Numbered from the stretch's first letter, positions 1 through 9,479 are shown. The stretch is 43,287 bases of DNA from Clostridiales bacterium UBA4821 (GCA_002402315.1 DHFP01000139.1:1-43287); one strand, 5' to 3'. Translations and numbers: made by a program. Notes: generated by a model not told the origin, from the sequence alone.

Positions 1-1034
1 TGGCTATTATGGGCCAATTAGGTAGTCGTGCCAAAAGTTCGTCGACAGGCGGCGGCAGTGGCGGCAGTGGCGGCGGTGGCGGAAGTGGCGGCAGTGGTGG
101 CAGTGGTGGCAGTGGCGGCAGTGGCGGCGGCGGCGGTACCCTGATGCCACAAAAGAAGATCTTTACCAAGCAGAATGCAAAAGGCTTTTCGGGAAAGGTT
201 GCTAAGACTGGTATCGGAGCATCTGCGGCTGTTGGTGTTATGGCTACAGGTGGAGGCGTAAGAGACGCAGCCGGTACAGGCTTTGCAATGGCGACATTGG
301 CTGATACTGCTTATGACAAGGGGAAGGATATGTTTGAGGGAGCTAAAGAAATCGGCAGTGAGCTTAATGAGGCGCGAATTGGTTATGCGCTAAGGGATGC
401 AGATTCTGCAAATGTCGATACGTATGCTGATAGGCAGGAGATAACTGCACACTACGGCAAAGATAAAGACGGTAACGACATAACAAAAACATATACTAGA
501 AAAGGCAACTTTTCAAAACTAAATGATGACACTCAAAAAGCATTAAAACATAAATTTAACGTTAAGAAGGCAGGTGTTTTTAGCGGCAAGCTGGATGGAG
601 ATACTGTGCAGTCAAGTGATTTTGCTAAAACCAAGCTTGTTAATAAAAAATTCGGAGCGGTTGAGGGTAGGCTTGATGATGATAAAAAAGAGTTCGATAA
701 GGATATTGGTAGTCATTTAGGTGGATTACAGATAAAAAATATGAACTTTAATGACGGTGAGGATGTCAAGAAGATATCAAGGGCGATTGAGAGCTCAACC
801 AGTTTTGCTTCAGCTGAAGATAAGGTAGAGGCAAAACAGCGATTCCAAAGGTTGGTAAATAGGGAAAGGAAGCTGGCAAGCGATAAAAACCAGTTAATGG
901 ATAACTACAGCGCAGCTGACACAACTATCGGTACGGATATTAGGATGAACCTGCTGAAGGATCCACGGAAAAAGATTGAAAAGAAGTATGATATAAACAA
1001 GCATCCAAAAATCGAGAGCGTAGACAAACTATAA
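1..1034 (+). CDS. C-terminal part of a T4SS membrane protein, VirB6/TrbL-like (partial at 5' end)
   Basis: The reading frame is open to the left edge, so the gene begins upstream; the ATG at position 9 is not the likely true start. What is visible is a Gly/Ser-only linker (nt ~48-137) followed by about 295 hydrophilic, Lys/Asp-rich residues with an early Ala/Gly-rich segment (IGASAAVGVMATGGG). No membrane segment is visible in this part. VirB6/TrbL channel proteins of Gram-positive conjugation systems typically have an N-terminal multi-pass membrane domain and a long, variable soluble tail. The call rests on that pattern and on the neighbours: a VirB1/M23-type wall hydrolase begins 39 bp downstream on the same strand and VirB4-like genes follow. 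The identity is an inference, because the membrane domain lies outside the window. Confidence 0.45.
   Translation, partial: AIMGQLGSRAKSSSTGGGSGGSGGGGGSGGSGGSGGSGGSGGGGGTLMPQKKIFTKQNAKGFSGKVAKTGIGASAAVGVMATGGGVRDAAGTGFAMATLADTAYDKGKDMFEGAKEIGSELNEARIGYALRDADSANVDTYADRQEITAHYGKDKDGNDITKTYTRKGNFSKLNDDTQKALKHKFNVKKAGVFSGKLDGDTVQSSDFAKTKLVNKKFGAVEGRLDDDKKEFDKDIGSHLGGLQIKNMNFNDGEDVKKISRAIESSTSFASAEDKVEAKQRFQRLVNRERKLASDKNQLMDNYSAADTTIGTDIRMNLLKDPRKKIEKKYDINKHPKIESVDKL
48..137 (+). repeat. GGC/AGT codon repeat encoding a Gly-Ser linker
   Basis: About 90 bp made almost entirely of ggcggcagt/ggtggcagt triplets, translating to GGS and GGGGS units. It is in frame within the first CDS and probably forms a flexible linker between a membrane domain and the soluble tail. 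Its near-perfect repetition makes it prone to slippage, so its length may vary between strains. Confidence 0.85.
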
Positions 1035-1073
1035 ATTAGTTTATAAGTAATGTATTTGTGAGGAAGTGGTTGT

Positions 1074-4000
1074 ATGACCGACTATAATGATGAACAACCC
1101 GGATCACAGGGGGAACAAGGTGCAGAAAAGGCGGCAAAAGGTGTAAAGGCTGCGTGGAATAGTCCCATAGGAAGGAAAGCCAGAGGCTTTGTTGCAAATA
1201 TGGGCAAAACTGCTGGAAAAAAGATAGTAGCAGCCATAGTATCGGCGATATCGTTAAAAGTCCTACTTATAATTATTGCGGCCGCAGCTATTATTTCAAT
1301 TTTTGTATTTTTTGCTATAGAAGCCGAAAAATCGAAAGCTGCAGAGGCATGGGCAGACTTTGTCGATTCTATTGCCAAGACCGACCAAAACTTTGCGGCT
1401 AAAGGATATAAATCCATGGGCGGGGTAACTAAGGAAAAATTTAAGGAGATTCTGGAGAGGATTGATTCCGGACAACTTCCCATAGATGAAAACCTGTCTC
1501 CGGAAGAAAAGGAAAAGCTGGAATTCGAAAACAAGCAGCGGCAGATTGAGTTTAAAGAAGTATCAACCGAACAGGAGAAAGTGAGGATAAAAAAATATTT
1601 GCAAGCCGACCGTGATTCTACGTTAAGGGCATTTAAGGATAAATCCTTTTTTGAAAATTTTTTTAATCTATTTAATGATGCAGGTTTAGGGGAAGCCAAA
1701 GACCCACCCAGATTGAAGAGTTCGATTAAAGGAAATAACGAAGATGATTTAAACCACAAGGCGGATTTTGTGGAACTGGAAAAGGTGCTTATGAGTTATA
1801 CAGAACCTGAGAGCAGTGACCCTGATGACATAGAAGAGCATGAAGAAAAAGTAAAGGCTATAGTAGCAAAAGTAAGGGATCAATATAAAAAGATACATGA
1901 AAAACTGAAGAATGTAGATGACCCATTGCTGGAAGATTATATGAAGCAGTACGTGGAAATTAAGCTCCAGGCAAGGGCGGGCGGAGATCATAGTTCTGAT
2001 CTTACGGCGGATGATATTGATATAGTAGAACTTAAGGATCAGGATGAGATTTTCAGGCAGCTTGACACATATGCGCTTTCATGGAAGGTTCTTTACATGA
2101 TTGATAAAGCGTTGGATGAAGCTGAGTTTGAAGATTTCGCAAAGATTGATAACTATTCGGAAGAAAACAAGACGGAAGCCATAGATTTATTAAAAAGTGC
2201 TTTTATTGCACAGGCAATTCCCAGGTTCATGCCGGAGTTTAAAATGGAGAGACATATAAGCATTAAGGTAACCAGCATCCATGAAAGCAGCTGGCCTGAT
2301 GATGACTGCGAGGGAGACTGCGATACTGACCACCACTATTCTCTAACCATTGAGGTTTTACCCGTGTACAAGCTCACTGTGGTTGATGCCTGGAATAAGT
2401 ACCTTGAAATGCCTACTGCAGAAAAAAAAGTTGAGGAAACAGAATATGAAAGGTATGATGATGACGATGGATCAGGCCACGAAAGCACTACAAGAACCTT
2501 TACATATATGCCTGTTGATGCTCCGTCTGCTCAACCAGAACCAATAAATGAACCAATGGAGAAAGTAAGTAAACCGTCCGGAGATGGAATAAGGACAACC
2601 GGACATGCATATTACGAATCAGTTACATTAAATAATCCGGATATGGTAAAGACAACAAGAACAAAGGTTGATGATGTGAAGAAGGTTTTCATACAGATAT
2701 ATAACGAGGAAAGTTATAAGAAAATCAAATTCGACGTTGAACATATGCTTTATGTCACAACCGGCATACAGAGTATGGCCAGAGCAAGGTGTGACGTAGC
2801 TGTTGCATTTGATCTGACTGAGTCTTTGAATTTGAATGCACGTATTTTAAAAGGGATAAAAAATCTTTTTGGCGGGACATCCGGAAATGTAAATGTTAAT
2901 GGTGTTGACCTCATCATGAGAGATATCGTGAAACTTGACGAAGTCCGGCAGAGATTCCCGGGTGTAAATGAAGCAATAGTAGAGTTATCACAGAAATACA
3001 GCGCTGATGTGAACCTCATAAGGGCTATTGTCAACCAGGAATCGGGATTTAATCCTCACCCTCCGGGTAATTCGAGTGAAGGGTTGATGCAGATAAGCGA
3101 TGATGTAGCCCGGATGTATGGGGTAGAACCGGGCAATAAAACCGATATTAAACAGAACCTAACCGCCGGCATACAGTATATCTTGAAGTTGATTAATGAA
3201 TCAAATGGCGACGTGAGAGTTGCCATCGTCAAATATAATTTGGGTCCTGGCGCTACAGATGCATTAGGTTCGACATGGGAGGAAATATACCCCAAAATTC
3301 CATTAAGGCCTGATATTCCTTCAAATCCGGAAGTTCACAGGAAATACTCTAGGGAGGTTCTGGGAGCTTATGTTCAGTATAAAACCCTGTATCCGGCGGA
3401 AACGGGAAGTGCGTCCGACACCATAGAAACGGGTGGTGCAATTGAAAAACTTCACTGGAATGAAGCAAAAGAGATACTTCCGTCAAGCGGTGATACAACC
3501 ATGACGGTAATAGACGTAGAAACAAATATGGCGTTTAATATTCTCAGATATGGGGGGGCCAACCATGCAGATGTAGTACCTGCTACTGAGGAAGACCATA
3601 ATATTTTGTGCAAGATTATTGGAGACACGGAACATAAACATAATGGGAATTGTTTTACTTACCGGCCGACCATACTAGTGGTAGATGGAAGAAAACTGGC
3701 GTGTGCCAGACACTCAACACCCCATGGGAGCAGCATACTAGGGCATAAAACTGGTTTTGTAGTTCACGAACCCAATTGTTATCCAGAGGACACAGAAGGT
3801 GAAGAAGGACATTTCTGCATACATTTTGTAGGCAGCACCACACATGGGGGAGGGAATGTCAGGGCGGATGCCCAGGCAGCCATTGAGGTTGCGGCTAATT
3901 CGAACATCAACTTTGCCGTTTATCCAAGCGGGCTTGACACGAGCGACTATTGCTATGGAGCCGAGGGTGGAGGCAATTGCGTAGGTCCCGGTTGTGTTGG

Positions 4001-4502
4001 TACCAATCAGAATTCAGCTCAGCCAATAATTATTGACGGTTCTGCATTCCCAATTCAGGTATCGGATCCTCAGGCTATATCTGATGAGATGATAGGTCAC
4101 GACCGGTGGTTCGGTTTGAGAGAACATCCTACAGAACATAGTTGTATAAAACACGAGGGTGTTGATCTGGCTGCATCCGAGGGGACTCCTGTACTGGCTT
4201 TTGCTCCTGGGAAGGTAATTAGAAAGAGCAAGGATAATGTTAATGGGAATTATGTTATAATAGAACACGAAGCATTAGGACTTAAGACTTCTTACTGCCA
4301 TATGGCTGATAATAGCGTAATTGTATCTGAAGGTCAGACAGTTGAAGCAGGGCAAAAAATAGGAGGGGTTGGAAGTACTGGAAGGTCTACCGGGCCGCAT
4401 CTGCATTTTGGAGTAACCAAAGGGGGAACCAAAGTAGACCCGGCTGCGTATCTGAAAAAGTTCGGAACTTTTGATGGACACAATGTAACATGTCAGAATT
4501 GA
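1074..4502 (+). CDS. Bifunctional T4SS peptidoglycan hydrolase: SLT transglycosylase plus M23 endopeptidase, membrane anchored
   Basis: This 1142-residue protein has a short cytoplasmic head, one membrane segment (about residues 60-85) and a long acidic stalk. A lytic transglycosylase-like (SLT/VirB1) domain lies at about residues 620-760, with the catalytic Glu in NQESGFNP and the signatures GLMQIS and YNLGPGAT. A Cys/His-containing middle part follows. A C-terminal M23 (LytM) metallopeptidase domain occupies about residues 1010-1135, with metal-ligand motifs KHEGVDLA (HxxxD) and HLHFG. It should cleave both glycan strands and peptide bridges to open the wall for a secretion channel. SLT plus NlpC/P60 or M23 pairs are usual in Gram-positive conjugation systems. 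The start has AGGAAGTGG upstream. It lies 39 bp after the previous gene and 11 bp before the next, so these three are probably one operon. The multi-Cys middle segment has no family I recognise. Confidence 0.85.
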   Translation: MTDYNDEQPGSQGEQGAEKAAKGVKAAWNSPIGRKARGFVANMGKTAGKKIVAAIVSAISLKVLLIIIAAAAIISIFVFFAIEAEKSKAAEAWADFVDSIAKTDQNFAAKGYKSMGGVTKEKFKEILERIDSGQLPIDENLSPEEKEKLEFENKQRQIEFKEVSTEQEKVRIKKYLQADRDSTLRAFKDKSFFENFFNLFNDAGLGEAKDPPRLKSSIKGNNEDDLNHKADFVELEKVLMSYTEPESSDPDDIEEHEEKVKAIVAKVRDQYKKIHEKLKNVDDPLLEDYMKQYVEIKLQARAGGDHSSDLTADDIDIVELKDQDEIFRQLDTYALSWKVLYMIDKALDEAEFEDFAKIDNYSEENKTEAIDLLKSAFIAQAIPRFMPEFKMERHISIKVTSIHESSWPDDDCEGDCDTDHHYSLTIEVLPVYKLTVVDAWNKYLEMPTAEKKVEETEYERYDDDDGSGHESTTRTFTYMPVDAPSAQPEPINEPMEKVSKPSGDGIRTTGHAYYESVTLNNPDMVKTTRTKVDDVKKVFIQIYNEESYKKIKFDVEHMLYVTTGIQSMARARCDVAVAFDLTESLNLNARILKGIKNLFGGTSGNVNVNGVDLIMRDIVKLDEVRQRFPGVNEAIVELSQKYSADVNLIRAIVNQESGFNPHPPGNSSEGLMQISDDVARMYGVEPGNKTDIKQNLTAGIQYILKLINESNGDVRVAIVKYNLGPGATDALGSTWEEIYPKIPLRPDIPSNPEVHRKYSREVLGAYVQYKTLYPAETGSASDTIETGGAIEKLHWNEAKEILPSSGDTTMTVIDVETNMAFNILRYGGANHADVVPATEEDHNILCKIIGDTEHKHNGNCFTYRPTILVVDGRKLACARHSTPHGSSILGHKTGFVVHEPNCYPEDTEGEEGHFCIHFVGSTTHGGGNVRADAQAAIEVAANSNINFAVYPSGLDTSDYCYGAEGGGNCVGPGCVGTNQNSAQPIIIDGSAFPIQVSDPQAISDEMIGHDRWFGLREHPTEHSCIKHEGVDLAASEGTPVLAFAPGKVIRKSKDNVNGNYVIIEHEALGLKTSYCHMADNSVIVSEGQTVEAGQKIGGVGSTGRSTGPHLHFGVTKGGTKVDPAAYLKKFGTFDGHNVTCQN

Positions 4503-4513
4503 GGGATGAGTAG

Positions 4514-5446
4514 ATGAACAGGATTTTACGTTTTATACTGATTGGATTTGCCGGTTTAATTATTTTTCTGGTGCTGCTGGAAGTAGGGATGAGAACATAT
4601 AAGCATTTTATGTCTAAAAACGCACGTGTGAGTGTAACCAACCGTGATAATGACAAGGTGGTTGAGCCGGCCGGAGAACAGGGCCACGAAGATGGAGAAG
4701 ATACTAGGGAAGACCTGATTCCGAGTTACATTTTTGATAATACAAACTATTTTCTGGCTCTTATAGTAGACAAGAAGTATGCAGAAGCCTATAATTTGCT
4801 TTACCCGGAGTTTCGGAGCAAGTATTTTCCCGAGCTTGGGAAATTCACTGAATATTGTACTAATAATTTAAAGGGTTTAAGTAAAGAAAGCCTCAACATG
4901 TATGGGGAGAATAAATTAGATGGCAACACCTATGTTTACAGGGTAAAGCTTAAGCTTACACCTACCCAGAGTGAGAAATCCGAATGGGAGGACTACTTCA
5001 CAATGTACTTCATGAATGACGACAAAAATTTTAACATTGCAATGTATGGTTTTGTAGGCACCAAGGAAGTAAACGCCGCAGTTAATCTAGGAAAGGTCAG
5101 GTTAAACGTAACAAAAACGTTTAGAACAAGTGAAAATGTAGATATCTTGGTTGAAATGTACAATGGAGAGGATCAACCGATATCTATTTTAAATGAGAAT
5201 TCATTTTTTGATCCCGGTGAAGCACCAGTTACAGATAAGCTGTACATGATAGATGAGAATGGCGAAAAGTTTTATTACTCCCTGGGAGAAGAAAACTTAA
5301 AATTGAACTATACTGTGCCACCTAATTCATCTGCCACATTTAACTTGCCGTTTTACATTCCAAATGGTCATAAAATTAGCAGGCTTTGCTTCGATAATAT
5401 TATAGCAGGGCAGGAGGTAAGAAAAGCTGAGGTAGAAATAAAATAG
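4514..5446 (+). CDS. Membrane-anchored accessory protein of the T4SS cluster, unknown function
   Basis: A 310-residue protein with one N-terminal membrane helix (about residues 5-25), a charged linker, and two extracytoplasmic parts. Residues ~70-160 (NYFLALIVDKKYAEAYNLLYPEFRSKY) resemble the NTF2-like fold that recurs in TcpC/VirB8-type and zinc-ribbon-linked membrane proteins. Residues ~190-310 look like a beta-rich DUF4352-type domain. It follows the hydrolase by 11 bp and ends at a strong bidirectional terminator, so it is the last gene of this plus-strand operon. A VirB8/TcpC-like scaffolding role is plausible from position and topology, but I do not recognise a signature that proves it. 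Confidence 0.6.
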   Translation: MNRILRFILIGFAGLIIFLVLLEVGMRTYKHFMSKNARVSVTNRDNDKVVEPAGEQGHEDGEDTREDLIPSYIFDNTNYFLALIVDKKYAEAYNLLYPEFRSKYFPELGKFTEYCTNNLKGLSKESLNMYGENKLDGNTYVYRVKLKLTPTQSEKSEWEDYFTMYFMNDDKNFNIAMYGFVGTKEVNAAVNLGKVRLNVTKTFRTSENVDILVEMYNGEDQPISILNENSFFDPGEAPVTDKLYMIDENGEKFYYSLGEENLKLNYTVPPNSSATFNLPFYIPNGHKISRLCFDNIIAGQEVRKAEVEIK

Positions 5447-5505
5447 GGGCTTGAAACTCAAAGTATAAGGCTGCACAATGAAATGATAGAGTATTTACAA
5501 CCTAA

Positions 5506-5540
5506 AAAAGAACCTCCAAAGTCTTAAAGGAGGTTCTTTT
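5506..5540. terminator. Bidirectional intrinsic terminator
   Basis: AAAAGAACCTCC (5506-5517) and its perfect complement GGAGGTTCTTTT (5529-5540) form a 12-bp stem with an 11-nt loop. A-tract and T-tract ends serve both strands. It sits between the converging genes ending at 5446 (+) and 5549 (-). Confidence 0.9.
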
Positions 5541-5548
5541 GGTAATTA

Positions 5549-5926
5549 CTAATACTTAGGAGGCAGTGGACACATGTTATCTAAAGGCGATTTAGAATAT
5601 ATAGGCTCGTAATTCTGTCTACTGCAACCGGAAAGTCTGCATCTGGCACTTGGGTCTTTAGGAAAAGAGCGGTAATCTTTTTGACATGTGTACTGCCTGC
5701 CATCGTCACTGCAGTAATTGCATTGAGAGCAAACCCTTTGAGTCAAATAGGGCACATAGTAATGACAATGACTTATATCGCACATATCGGGTTGGCATTC
5801 CTTATTTTGCTGCTGGTAGTTTTGTCTTGCCTCTTGATAACTGGCCCTTTTTTCCCGTGGGTCTGATGAGTTTTGCTCTTGTCCATCTGATGATATTGCT
5901 CTGATAAATGACTTGAAAATACCCAA
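5549..5926 (-). CDS. Small cysteine-rich protein of unknown function
   Basis: I place the start at the TTG at 5924-5926 (MGIFKSFIRAISS...), because AAAGGAGG lies 7 nt before it; the upstream in-frame extension lacks a ribosome binding site. The 125-residue product has a short amphipathic N-terminus, a Gln/Arg-rich linker, and a C-terminal half with about a dozen Cys plus His (CDISHCHYYV, CSQCNYC, CRLSGC). That spacing suggests metal binding or a disulfide-rich fold. There is no signal peptide. I do not recognise the family. It is isolated between terminators inside the secretion cluster, so it may be element-specific. Confidence 0.6.
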   Translation of the reverse strand: MGIFKSFIRAISSDGQEQNSSDPREKRASYQEARQNYQQQNKECQPDMCDISHCHYYVPYLTQRVCSQCNYCSDDGRQYTCQKDYRSFPKDPSARCRLSGCSRQNYEPIYSKSPLDNMCPLPPKY

Positions 5927-6436
5927 ATGAAAGACCTCCTTTAATAAATGCTGATTATTAAAATTATACCATATTGTACTTATACAGTCAAATTTCAAAC
6001 AAATCAGAAATAATTGACATATGTATCTTATGGTTATATAATTAAAATAAAGCTAGTTTTTTCAAAACACATTAAAGGCAAACATTATGTAATGCCCTTT
6101 TCCAGGAAATAAACATCTTTTATTTCCTTAACATTAGAGGACCGTTGGAGCAAATAAATTGCTTCTATACTATTTGGTTCGGAGTGTTCGTTGAACAAGT
6201 AAGATAAGATTATAACTTTCCGATGGTAAATTAAGAGACAAATTCTTTTTGCCCGTTAGGGAGGTTTGGAAGGTAACAATGCAAAAGGTAATTTACTTAA
6301 ATACAATCGTAGGGTTTTTAGCAAATTAGCCGTAAGGTTCTTTCAAGTTTTTTGAAAAGCTCACCAGGCTGATGTAGGGTGAAGATAGGATTTGTCATAG
6401 CCTGCTAAAACCATAATATAATCACATGCTCTTTAT
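5927..6436. other. 510-bp gap with one possible micro-ORF
   Basis: No ordinary gene fits here. On the plus strand, 6279-6329 can encode a 16-residue peptide (MQKVIYLNTIVGFLAN). It is preceded by GGGAGG about 12 nt upstream and GGAAGG about 5 nt upstream of the ATG. Just downstream, TTTCAA/TTGAAA (6337-6356) could form a small hairpin. The rest is AT-rich and holds nothing I can name. Whether the micro-ORF is translated is unknown. Confidence 0.3.
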
Positions 6437-8428
6437 CTATTGATTTGGTTCTCCACCCATTATCATAAAGTTACTCGGATTAGCTTCAATCAATTCAAGC
6501 TCATGTGTAGTAGGTGCAATGTATATCTGTGCCGAATTAGTTCCGATCTGAAGTATTCCCTCACCTTTTGAACAGGAAGCAAGAAAATCTCTCTCTCCAT
6601 TAGTAAGCTTGAAAGTTTCCTTTAAATAATCGATTTCAGATTCAGTTTGCAGCATGAAAAGTTTTACGCTTGCTGTTGTTAACAGCTTGTTTAGTCTGGA
6701 ATTTTTGTAGAAAGCATCAAACTTTTGGGAAATTATTGATAGCGATACATTTCTTTTTATGCAGCGTTGTGAAATGGTATCCAATAGATCGACAGCCTCA
6801 GGGAAGTCAAGCAGGATATAGGTCTCATCAATTAATACCCGCTTATTTTCAGCCTTGCTTCTGTCTTCGCTGTTTGCTTTAATAAATTTCTCCCATATCC
6901 ATGAAAGAAGTATATGGCAAGCCAGAGGCTTTGAAAACCTGATGTTCAGCTTGGACAAATCAAAGTTTATATACGTGGTTTCCTCATCTATTTCTAATGT
7001 TGTCTGACCATCGAAATATGAAATACTTCCACCTAATTCGCCTACATAATCTTTCATGTATTTAACAAGGTATTCGTAATGATATTTCAGGTCTGAATTT
7101 GTATTGGCTTCTGCTTTTTTACATAAGCTCTTATACCATGAACCTATTGTGGGAATGGTTTTTTTACAGCGGATTATTTTGTTTCCGATTAGATTTGCAC
7201 CGGAAGAACTGTATAAACTGTCCGGGTTATTCGTGATACCGGCTTTCTGATACTCTTCAGCTACAACTTCTTCTATTATTTTTCTGGTTGTATTATTTAC
7301 ATACTGACTTTTAATAAATCCGCGTGCCATAGTCATAAGTACTGTGGTTACATCCGCAATTTTATTCTGAAGGTTTAATATTGTTCTTTCTTTTCCGGTT
7401 ATATCGTCCTTAACCATTTCCGGTTCAAGTTCAAATGGGTTTATAATGACCTTTGATGCGGGGCCGATAGCTATAGCTTCTCCGCCCAAGGATTTAGCTA
7501 CCTTATTATATCTTCCGTCTGCATCAAGAGCAATGTTTTGAATTCCGGCTAACACAAATGACCTTGAGGTTAGAAGCTGTATAGCTACACGTTTTCCGGA
7601 AGCAATTTTACCAAAGAGTATTAAATTGTAATTGGAGAAAGATGGGTTAAAGTTATCCAACAGTATGGGTAAATTGTTTTTTTTGTTTATACCAATGGGT
7701 ATACCGTTAGGGTGACTGATATCATTAGAAATGAAGGGGAATACGGTAGCCAAACCAAATGTATCGAAAGTATGATTAACTGAAATTTTATTATTGCAAT
7801 ATGGAATATTCGACCTAAGGGCATCTTCCTGCAGTGACCAGGTAGATTTTATGTTTGTTGTTGTTTTGGACATTTCTACTGCCAGCATTTCAGATAATAT
7901 ATCGAGTTCGCCAAGCGACTTGGCAAAAACGGTTGATATTATTGACACCTCAAAGAGCTTGTTGAACCTGGTTGATATTTCATCCCTCAAAGCCTCGGCT
8001 TCCAGCTTTTTCTGGCTTAAAACCTTTTCCTTGGCTTCATCTCCAAGCTTGATAGCATTAAGTCTTTCAGCTTCAAGCTGATTTATTATTGTATTGAGAT
8101 TACTTTGAGCGATACCTTCATTCATTGGGTAAACGTATACAGAAGTATTGGTATTTGGAAAATTATATAATGGCCTGAGTGATTCGGAAAAATTGAGGAA
8201 TCTGGGCAAGGTGCTTACAAAAAAGGACCGAATAAATTGAGGAATCTGCGAAAGAAACTTCAGGTGGTTAAGGCTGCTCAAATCTACCTTGAAAGGACAT
8301 ATGAGTTCTTTCATATTAAAACGGCTGGAAACAGACGCCGTATGTGTGCTTATTTTTAAATCAGCTTTCTCTGATTGGGCAGCATCCTGATGTGAAAATC
8401 TATTTTGATCTTTTTGAGCGGTCGGCAT
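6437..8428 (-). CDS. VirB4/TraC-type conjugation ATPase, ATPase-domain half, with altered Walker A
   Basis: A 663-residue protein. After about 100 variable N-terminal residues comes a coiled region (NTIINQLEAERLNAIKLGDEAKEKVLSQ), then a VirB4-like motor domain. In that domain PNGIPIGINKKNNLPILLDNF leads into the P-loop FGKIASGKRV (about residues 271-281), followed by DADGRYNKVAKSLGG, INPFELEP and a Walker B RVLIDETYILL. VirB4 proteins energise type IV secretion and pilus assembly. Two oddities: the P-loop has Arg where the Ser/Thr after GK is normally required, and the usual N-terminal VirB4 domain is missing but appears in the gene just upstream (8511-9479). GGGGGAG precedes the ATG. The gap to the upstream gene is 82 bp, so both are probably co-transcribed. 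Confidence 0.75.
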   Translation of the reverse strand: MPTAQKDQNRFSHQDAAQSEKADLKISTHTASVSSRFNMKELICPFKVDLSSLNHLKFLSQIPQFIRSFFVSTLPRFLNFSESLRPLYNFPNTNTSVYVYPMNEGIAQSNLNTIINQLEAERLNAIKLGDEAKEKVLSQKKLEAEALRDEISTRFNKLFEVSIISTVFAKSLGELDILSEMLAVEMSKTTTNIKSTWSLQEDALRSNIPYCNNKISVNHTFDTFGLATVFPFISNDISHPNGIPIGINKKNNLPILLDNFNPSFSNYNLILFGKIASGKRVAIQLLTSRSFVLAGIQNIALDADGRYNKVAKSLGGEAIAIGPASKVIINPFELEPEMVKDDITGKERTILNLQNKIADVTTVLMTMARGFIKSQYVNNTTRKIIEEVVAEEYQKAGITNNPDSLYSSSGANLIGNKIIRCKKTIPTIGSWYKSLCKKAEANTNSDLKYHYEYLVKYMKDYVGELGGSISYFDGQTTLEIDEETTYINFDLSKLNIRFSKPLACHILLSWIWEKFIKANSEDRSKAENKRVLIDETYILLDFPEAVDLLDTISQRCIKRNVSLSIISQKFDAFYKNSRLNKLLTTASVKLFMLQTESEIDYLKETFKLTNGERDFLASCSKGEGILQIGTNSAQIYIAPTTHELELIEANPSNFMIMGGEPNQ

Positions 8429-8510
8429 AAGTGTTCACTCTCCCCCTGGATTAGAATATTTGATAAACTTGCAGTGATATTGCTGATAATTTTCTCAGAT
8501 GGCAGACCTT

Positions 8511-9479
8511 TTACCGGGATGCCGTATATAATCTTATAAGTCCTGATTCCAGCATCTCTCTGAGCTTATAAGAATTCTCTTCTTCCTGCATTAATGTTGA
8601 ATAAATCAAATGAACTAATTGATGAGAATTCATAATGACCGCTTCAACACCACAGTTTTGAAGAGCGGTTATAATCATCTGACATCTGTTGAATAATTCT
8701 TCATAAGCCAAGCTAAGGCTTGCGTTATCCTTTCCTTTATTTCGTATTCCGAGTTCACTGGAGGAACAGCTTATACTAATATAGTAGCTGCTCTGCATTA
8801 TATAGCTGTTTTTACTTATTTTTTCAATACTTTTGTATAGGTCTTTGGAGTATTCATAAAGTTTTTGCTTTCTTAGAATCTTTTTTGCTGTTTCACTTAT
8901 TTCCTGCCGATTTTGATTTTTGTTTAGCTGTAGTTGGTTAAACCTATCGACCAATAATTTTAAATCATCTTCGAAGTTTTTCTCCCTTTGCATATAGCTT
9001 GAAATACTGCTGTTGAAGTCTAAAACCCTGGTTTGGACATGAAACTGGAAGGGAAATGTAACGTTATTAAGAAAATCTACAAAGCTTCTCTGGATAATAG
9101 CTTTTTCTTCATCCGACATTAAGTCGAGATTAATTCCTCTACACTGGATTACCATTGAGTACAGCGAGACATCGTTCTTGATAATCATATCATTGCAAAT
9201 TCTGTCAAAACCCAATAAGACGTGTGCTGGAAAGACATTGGGGTCTAGCGGTTCCTGGGGCACATTTTTTTTCTTTTTGCCTTTTTTCGTATTTTTCAAA
9301 CCGGTTGGGTCAAAGTTTTCCTCATTACCGCTCAGTCTGTTATTAATGTTGGTTATAGTTTCATTTATATCCTTCTTTCTAACAACAAAGTGTAATATAA
9401 GGTATACCATTAAGAAAGCCAGCAGTGTTATTATTCCGTACAACACAATATTAATAACTTTGAGATTGATAAAGTCCAT
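8511..9479 (-). CDS. Membrane-anchored protein resembling the VirB4 N-terminal domain
   Basis: A 322-residue protein with one N-terminal membrane helix (about residues 8-31), a Lys-rich linker (KNTKKGKKKKN), then a soluble domain. In it, VLLGFDRICNDMIIKNDVSLYSMVIQCRGINLDLMSDEEK and a later YYISISCSSSELG resemble the N-terminal half of VirB4/TraC ATPases, which docks the motor onto the inner-membrane complex. No P-loop is present. Because the next gene has the motor domain but not this half, the pair looks like a VirB4 split in two, with the N-terminal half given its own membrane anchor. The ribosome binding site before ATG 9479 is weak (GGCAGGG). The family assignment is by pattern, not by a clear signature. 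Confidence 0.55.
   Translation of the reverse strand: MDFINLKVINIVLYGIITLLAFLMVYLILHFVVRKKDINETITNINNRLSGNEENFDPTGLKNTKKGKKKKNVPQEPLDPNVFPAHVLLGFDRICNDMIIKNDVSLYSMVIQCRGINLDLMSDEEKAIIQRSFVDFLNNVTFPFQFHVQTRVLDFNSSISSYMQREKNFEDDLKLLVDRFNQLQLNKNQNRQEISETAKKILRKQKLYEYSKDLYKSIEKISKNSYIMQSSYYISISCSSSELGIRNKGKDNASLSLAYEELFNRCQMIITALQNCGVEAVIMNSHQLVHLIYSTLMQEEENSYKLREMLESGLIRLYTASR

Noticed and set aside
1082..1759. 225-residue minus-strand open frame inside the wall hydrolase gene
   Set aside because: Antisense shadow of a clear coding sequence; no ribosome binding site, Ser/Phe-rich low-information product.
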